NCBI GenBank assembly: GCA_022579005.1
Contig: MU401483.1
Location: 1-64,000, forward strand
Reading direction: 5' to 3'
Length of the DNA: 64,000 nt
Source of the DNA: Poronia punctata
Lineage: Eukaryota; Ascomycota; Sordariomycetes; Xylariales; Xylariaceae
Shown piece by piece: positions 61,401 through 64,000 of this stretch. A program made the translations under genes and the position numbers. The stretch's first letter is position 1, and every line of letters begins with the position of its first letter. The notes under the pieces are model-generated. The model had not been told where the DNA came from and made no database searches. It was given only the letters and a program-made list of their open reading frames with translations.

Positions 61401-61704
61401 TGGCGGCAACAATGGACATGATGAAAACAATGCAGTCCATGGGGATAACGGCTCCACCGAGATCGGCCAGGCCAACGGAAGAAGCACGGAAACATACGAC
61501 TTTGAGGATGGCCCGGCAACCGCTGGCGTCGAAGCCGCCTCCCTAGCACAGAGACTAGAGGAAAACAGAAACCGTAGCGAGGAGCTTGTTAATGGCATCC
61601 TCGCACTTACTAGAAGTAACGAGCGTGGTGGTCGATTGCCGAACCCCGAATTCGCTGACGTCGACGTCGACGCTGATGAGACAGAGGAAGAGGAAGAGGC
61701 ATAG
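58456..61704 (+). CDS. ataxin-10 homologue (Ctr86-like)
   Basis: Model: join(58456..58658, 58731..59134, 59216..61704), 1031 aa. Introns of 72 nt (TTGCTGACC branch) and 81 nt restore YKDVREMLSVNIGVWIWLRR and EITELYKKVLVTSLQQAHNW. The body is helical, armadillo-like, as in ataxin-10. The diagnostic C-terminal ataxin-10 domain lies near residues 742-830: FPWPGIKGQVLSILAALLQP, VQLQIVKHNGIVALLNCCLY, DDNNRFCRERTQLCLKWLM. That matches the family pattern of an RNGI-type motif followed by D-x-N-x-F-x-R-E. It carries fungal-specific low-complexity parts: an acidic DYDEYDEEADDDDS tract, a run of eleven prolines just before the domain, and an Asn/Gly-rich tail. Yeast Ctr86 is essential with unclear function; human ATXN10 has roles in cytokinesis and neurons. 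No enzymatic activity is expected. Confidence 0.82.
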
Positions 61705-62290
61705 GCAGAGGAATGAGTAGAAGTTTTATGTAGAGATACTAACATGAAATACCCAAACGAGGAGAAAAGGAGGCTGTTAGACTTGCTGTTTTTTTTCTTC
61801 TTTTCTTCAAAAAATTGTGGTACGGCGTTGAGGGTGTAAGGATGTATATAGGTTAGGCGGACTAGGTTACCTACCTACCACCTTACTTACCTTAGTTACG
61901 CACTATAGGTAAGTAGGGAGGAGGGATATGCGTGTTGGTATTTCCTTTCCCGGCGTTGTATTTCGGGATTGGGACATGGACGAGGACGAGGACGAGAACG
62001 GAACAGAATAGAATATTATTAGACCATGATTATCATAGATAATGAATTGGAATTGTACGTGTCTTCTCTTCTCTTCTCTTCTCTTCTCTCCTCTTTGCTA
62101 TATGACGGAACAACTGCGTAAGCAAAATGACCGCAACGTGAGATATTTTTCTTCTTCTTTGTTAAGCAAGGGAGAACTTGTCTATTTCATCAGCTATTTT
62201 CATTATTCCTTACATTCTAATACAACAGGCACCGATATACCACGTAGATTATTACATGGGTATGTATATCTACCCCTTTATTCATTCACA
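61705..62290. other. convergent intergenic
   Basis: Spacer between the ataxin-10 gene and the convergent basic-protein gene. It contains GGTAGGTA-type words near 61850-61920 and a TCTTC array (listed separately). No ORF supported. Confidence 0.5.
62061..62092. repeat. (TCTTC)n pentamer microsatellite
   Basis: About six tandem TCTTC/CTCTT units in non-coding DNA, directly read. Confidence 0.9.
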
Positions 62291-63766
62291 TTATCCGGGT
62301 AATCCCTTAATTACCTTGAAGATCTCCTCGTCCCTTAACGCCCTTGCGATAAGGACTTCTGTCAACATTGCTTCTATGGTATCCGATTCCGACTCTATGC
62401 CTTCTCGCAGATGGGTATCAATTATTTCGCTGATTTCGCAGGTTTTCAACCTTTCTTCATTCATGGTGGACGTCAAGGTTTGACGACTACGGGTTTGGAC
62501 AGAGCTTGGGACGGACACATGTGAAACTGTTGCTGTCCGGATTGGGGGTTTGGTTGGATTCTGTGATGCTGATGATTTCGACGCCACCGCTTTCGCCTTT
62601 GTTTTCGCTTTCACTTCAGCCTTGGGTTTGGGTTTCCTTGGAAGGGTGGCCCGTGGTGTTACCGTTGTTTTGTAACGTTTAGGGGAAGGCATCGCCTCTG
62701 GGACACTAGCCGGCGGATCAAGAACATCGTCGATCGGAGGAGGTAAGGCAGTTTCCCCTTTGGCATTACGACTTCGAGTGCCGTAGGGGTGTGTCTGTGA
62801 AGTTACATCTCTTGGATTGCATCTGACACGTTTCGTGCTCGGCTGTACTACAGACTGCTCCTTTTGTCTATTCTCGGGTTCATGATGCTTAGCCTTTGGG
62901 GGAGGGTTTGGCTTGTCTTTCTGCGCAGTTGTTCGTGTAAGTCTTCGGTTCTTCCCCGTAGGAGACTTCTCCTTGGAATCCTTTTGTACTTGCGCTCCGG
63001 GCCCCTTGGCCTTTAGCTGAGAGGCAGGCTTGTCTATTTGCGCATTCTTTTTCGGGGCGAGACTGTTGGTTTTCCTATTGGGAGACTTCTCCTGAGGTTC
63101 GGGTTGCGTTTCTACTACGTCCCGCTTGGTATTATCGGAAAGAGAGACAGGTTTTTCCATTTGCGCATGCAAAGGCGCAACATTGCGCCTCCGAGAATTA
63201 TCCCTGGTATCTAGCTGCTCTTGCGCTGCCGCCCCCTTGCCATCACGAAAAGGAAGTTGGCGCCTCGGTGGAATGTAGTCGTCGGTATTATATGGTCCCA
63301 CGGCGCTGGCGGCTAGTTGATGTGGTGGGCCGGCCTTCTTCTGATTCCCTGGTGGCGGCAGAGGCATATCTACACCCATACCACTAGGTGCTAGTTGTCT
63401 TTCTGGCCTAGGAATGTTGGGGGGATTACTGTCTTCAAACAGTGGTTGATTCGGGGTGGTGTCCGGCAATTCTGCATGATTATAGGTCGCATCCGAATAC
63501 GGCCGCTGAAGCGGTTCAAGGGGATGAAAAGCAGAGCTGAACCTCTCACCACGACGAGAGGGACTAGGGGCGAGAAACGCCGTCCGTAAGGATATAGGAG
63601 GGGGTCCGCTTGCTTGGAACCGTCTCCAGTACCCCGGAGTTGGCTGGCTATGGCTTGAAAAATCCCCGAGTTCCGGGTCGAGTACGGGGTACGGATATTG
63701 CTCACGCTGAGGGAGGGGCTGGGATTGAGTCTGGTACGGGTTATAGAAAGAGTGAAAAGTAGTCAT
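62291..63766 (-). CDS. basic, low-complexity protein of unknown function
   Basis: A single exon of 491 aa starting at MTTFHSFYNPYQTQSQPLPQ, the first ATG in the frame. The N-terminal 180 residues are Pro/Gln-rich. Residues about 190-330 show three imperfect repeats of about 40 aa, each opening with an AQ-x-[ED]-KP motif (AQMEKP, AQIDKP, AQKDKP) and two carrying KSP[NT]xK. A Lys/Ala/Pro-rich stretch (RKPKPKAEVKAKTKAKAVAS) resembles histone-H1-like or nuclear-localising segments. The C-terminal 60 residues are more ordered and acidic (NEERLKTCEISEIIDTHLRE, IEAMLTEVLIARALRDEEIF) and may form a small helical domain. No family recognised. A nuclear role is a guess from charge. No intron needed. 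Confidence 0.7.
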   Translation of the reverse strand: MTTFHSFYNPYQTQSQPLPQREQYPYPVLDPELGDFSSHSQPTPGYWRRFQASGPPPISLRTAFLAPSPSRRGERFSSAFHPLEPLQRPYSDATYNHAELPDTTPNQPLFEDSNPPNIPRPERQLAPSGMGVDMPLPPPGNQKKAGPPHQLAASAVGPYNTDDYIPPRRQLPFRDGKGAAAQEQLDTRDNSRRRNVAPLHAQMEKPVSLSDNTKRDVVETQPEPQEKSPNRKTNSLAPKKNAQIDKPASQLKAKGPGAQVQKDSKEKSPTGKNRRLTRTTAQKDKPNPPPKAKHHEPENRQKEQSVVQPSTKRVRCNPRDVTSQTHPYGTRSRNAKGETALPPPIDDVLDPPASVPEAMPSPKRYKTTVTPRATLPRKPKPKAEVKAKTKAKAVASKSSASQNPTKPPIRTATVSHVSVPSSVQTRSRQTLTSTMNEERLKTCEISEIIDTHLREGIESESDTIEAMLTEVLIARALRDEEIFKVIKGLPG

Positions 63767-64000
63767 GGCTTTTTGAACCACTCAGATTCTTTCTTATCTA
63801 CAATATTCGCCTGGGTATAACACATATATGGGGAAGAATTCTAGGCGCTCAAGTCTGTGTTTGCCAGTGGTTTTGTGTGTTTGCGGCTTGTGAAGCAATT
63901 TTACATGTCGGTAGGGTCAATCGCACATCCGGCTGGTGTTCATCATCCCAAGTCCAGTAACTGTGTCACCTGAGGAAGCTAGGTCGTCGAACAAATCCGA
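63767..64000. other. upstream region at window edge
   Basis: Presumed promoter of the minus-strand gene ending at 63766. A TATA-like TATATGG lies near 63823-63829. Nothing else is visible before the window ends. Confidence 0.4.

Overview
The window is nuclear DNA of a filamentous ascomycete, most likely a Sordariomycete. The evidence is short introns (about 46-260 nt) with GTAAGT-type donors and CTAAC/CTGAC branch sites, conserved fungal genes (SEC3, FBP1, ERCC1/RAD10, ENP2, MED13, MTAP, ataxin-10, mitochondrial bL33), secreted fungal hydrolases (M35 deuterolysin, GH47 mannosidase), a fungal rhodopsin-type seven-helix protein, and many dispersed GGTAGGTA/TACCTACC words between genes. I cannot name the species. 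Exon-intron structures were worked out by hand from splice motifs and reading-frame phase, and every joined CDS closes in frame.

Layout. 0.7-7.2 kb: SEC3 (+) converges on FBP1 (-). 7.2-13 kb: mostly non-coding and AT-richer, with a candidate very small multi-exon gene at 8.75-9.55 kb and a short two-exon gene (-) ending in a cysteine motif resembling DUF3716. 13-15.7 kb: a fungal protein of unknown function (+), then the decayed remains of a short-chain dehydrogenase (-). 15.7-23 kb: a long gene-poor stretch, a secreted deuterolysin (+), and a rhodopsin-domain membrane protein (-). 25-29 kb: a membrane-anchored spermidine-synthase-like protein (-) diverges from ERCC1/RAD10 (+). 29-38.5 kb: gene-poor, then GH47 alpha-mannosidase (+), an FMN-binding pyridoxamine-oxidase-like protein (-), and a 58-residue mitochondrial ribosomal protein bL33 whose first exon is 13 nt. 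39-45 kb: a large coiled-coil protein (-) with a GC-AG intron, then two tRNA-Ile(AAU) genes (-) carrying different introns. 46.9-64 kb: a compact housekeeping stretch with a small single-pass membrane protein (+), ENP2/NOL10 (-), MED13 (+), MTAP (-), an ataxin-10 homologue (+) and a basic low-complexity protein (-).

There is no sign of a secondary-metabolite cluster, intact transposon, CRISPR array or virus. Genes alternate in orientation and look independently controlled. The broad functions are secretion (exocyst, mannosidase, protease), gluconeogenesis, methionine and polyamine salvage (MTAP and the spermidine-synthase-like protein, about 30 kb apart), DNA repair, transcription and ribosome biogenesis. 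The least ordinary items are the candidate micro-exon gene, the GC-AG intron, the SDR relic and the tRNA-Ile pair with divergent introns.
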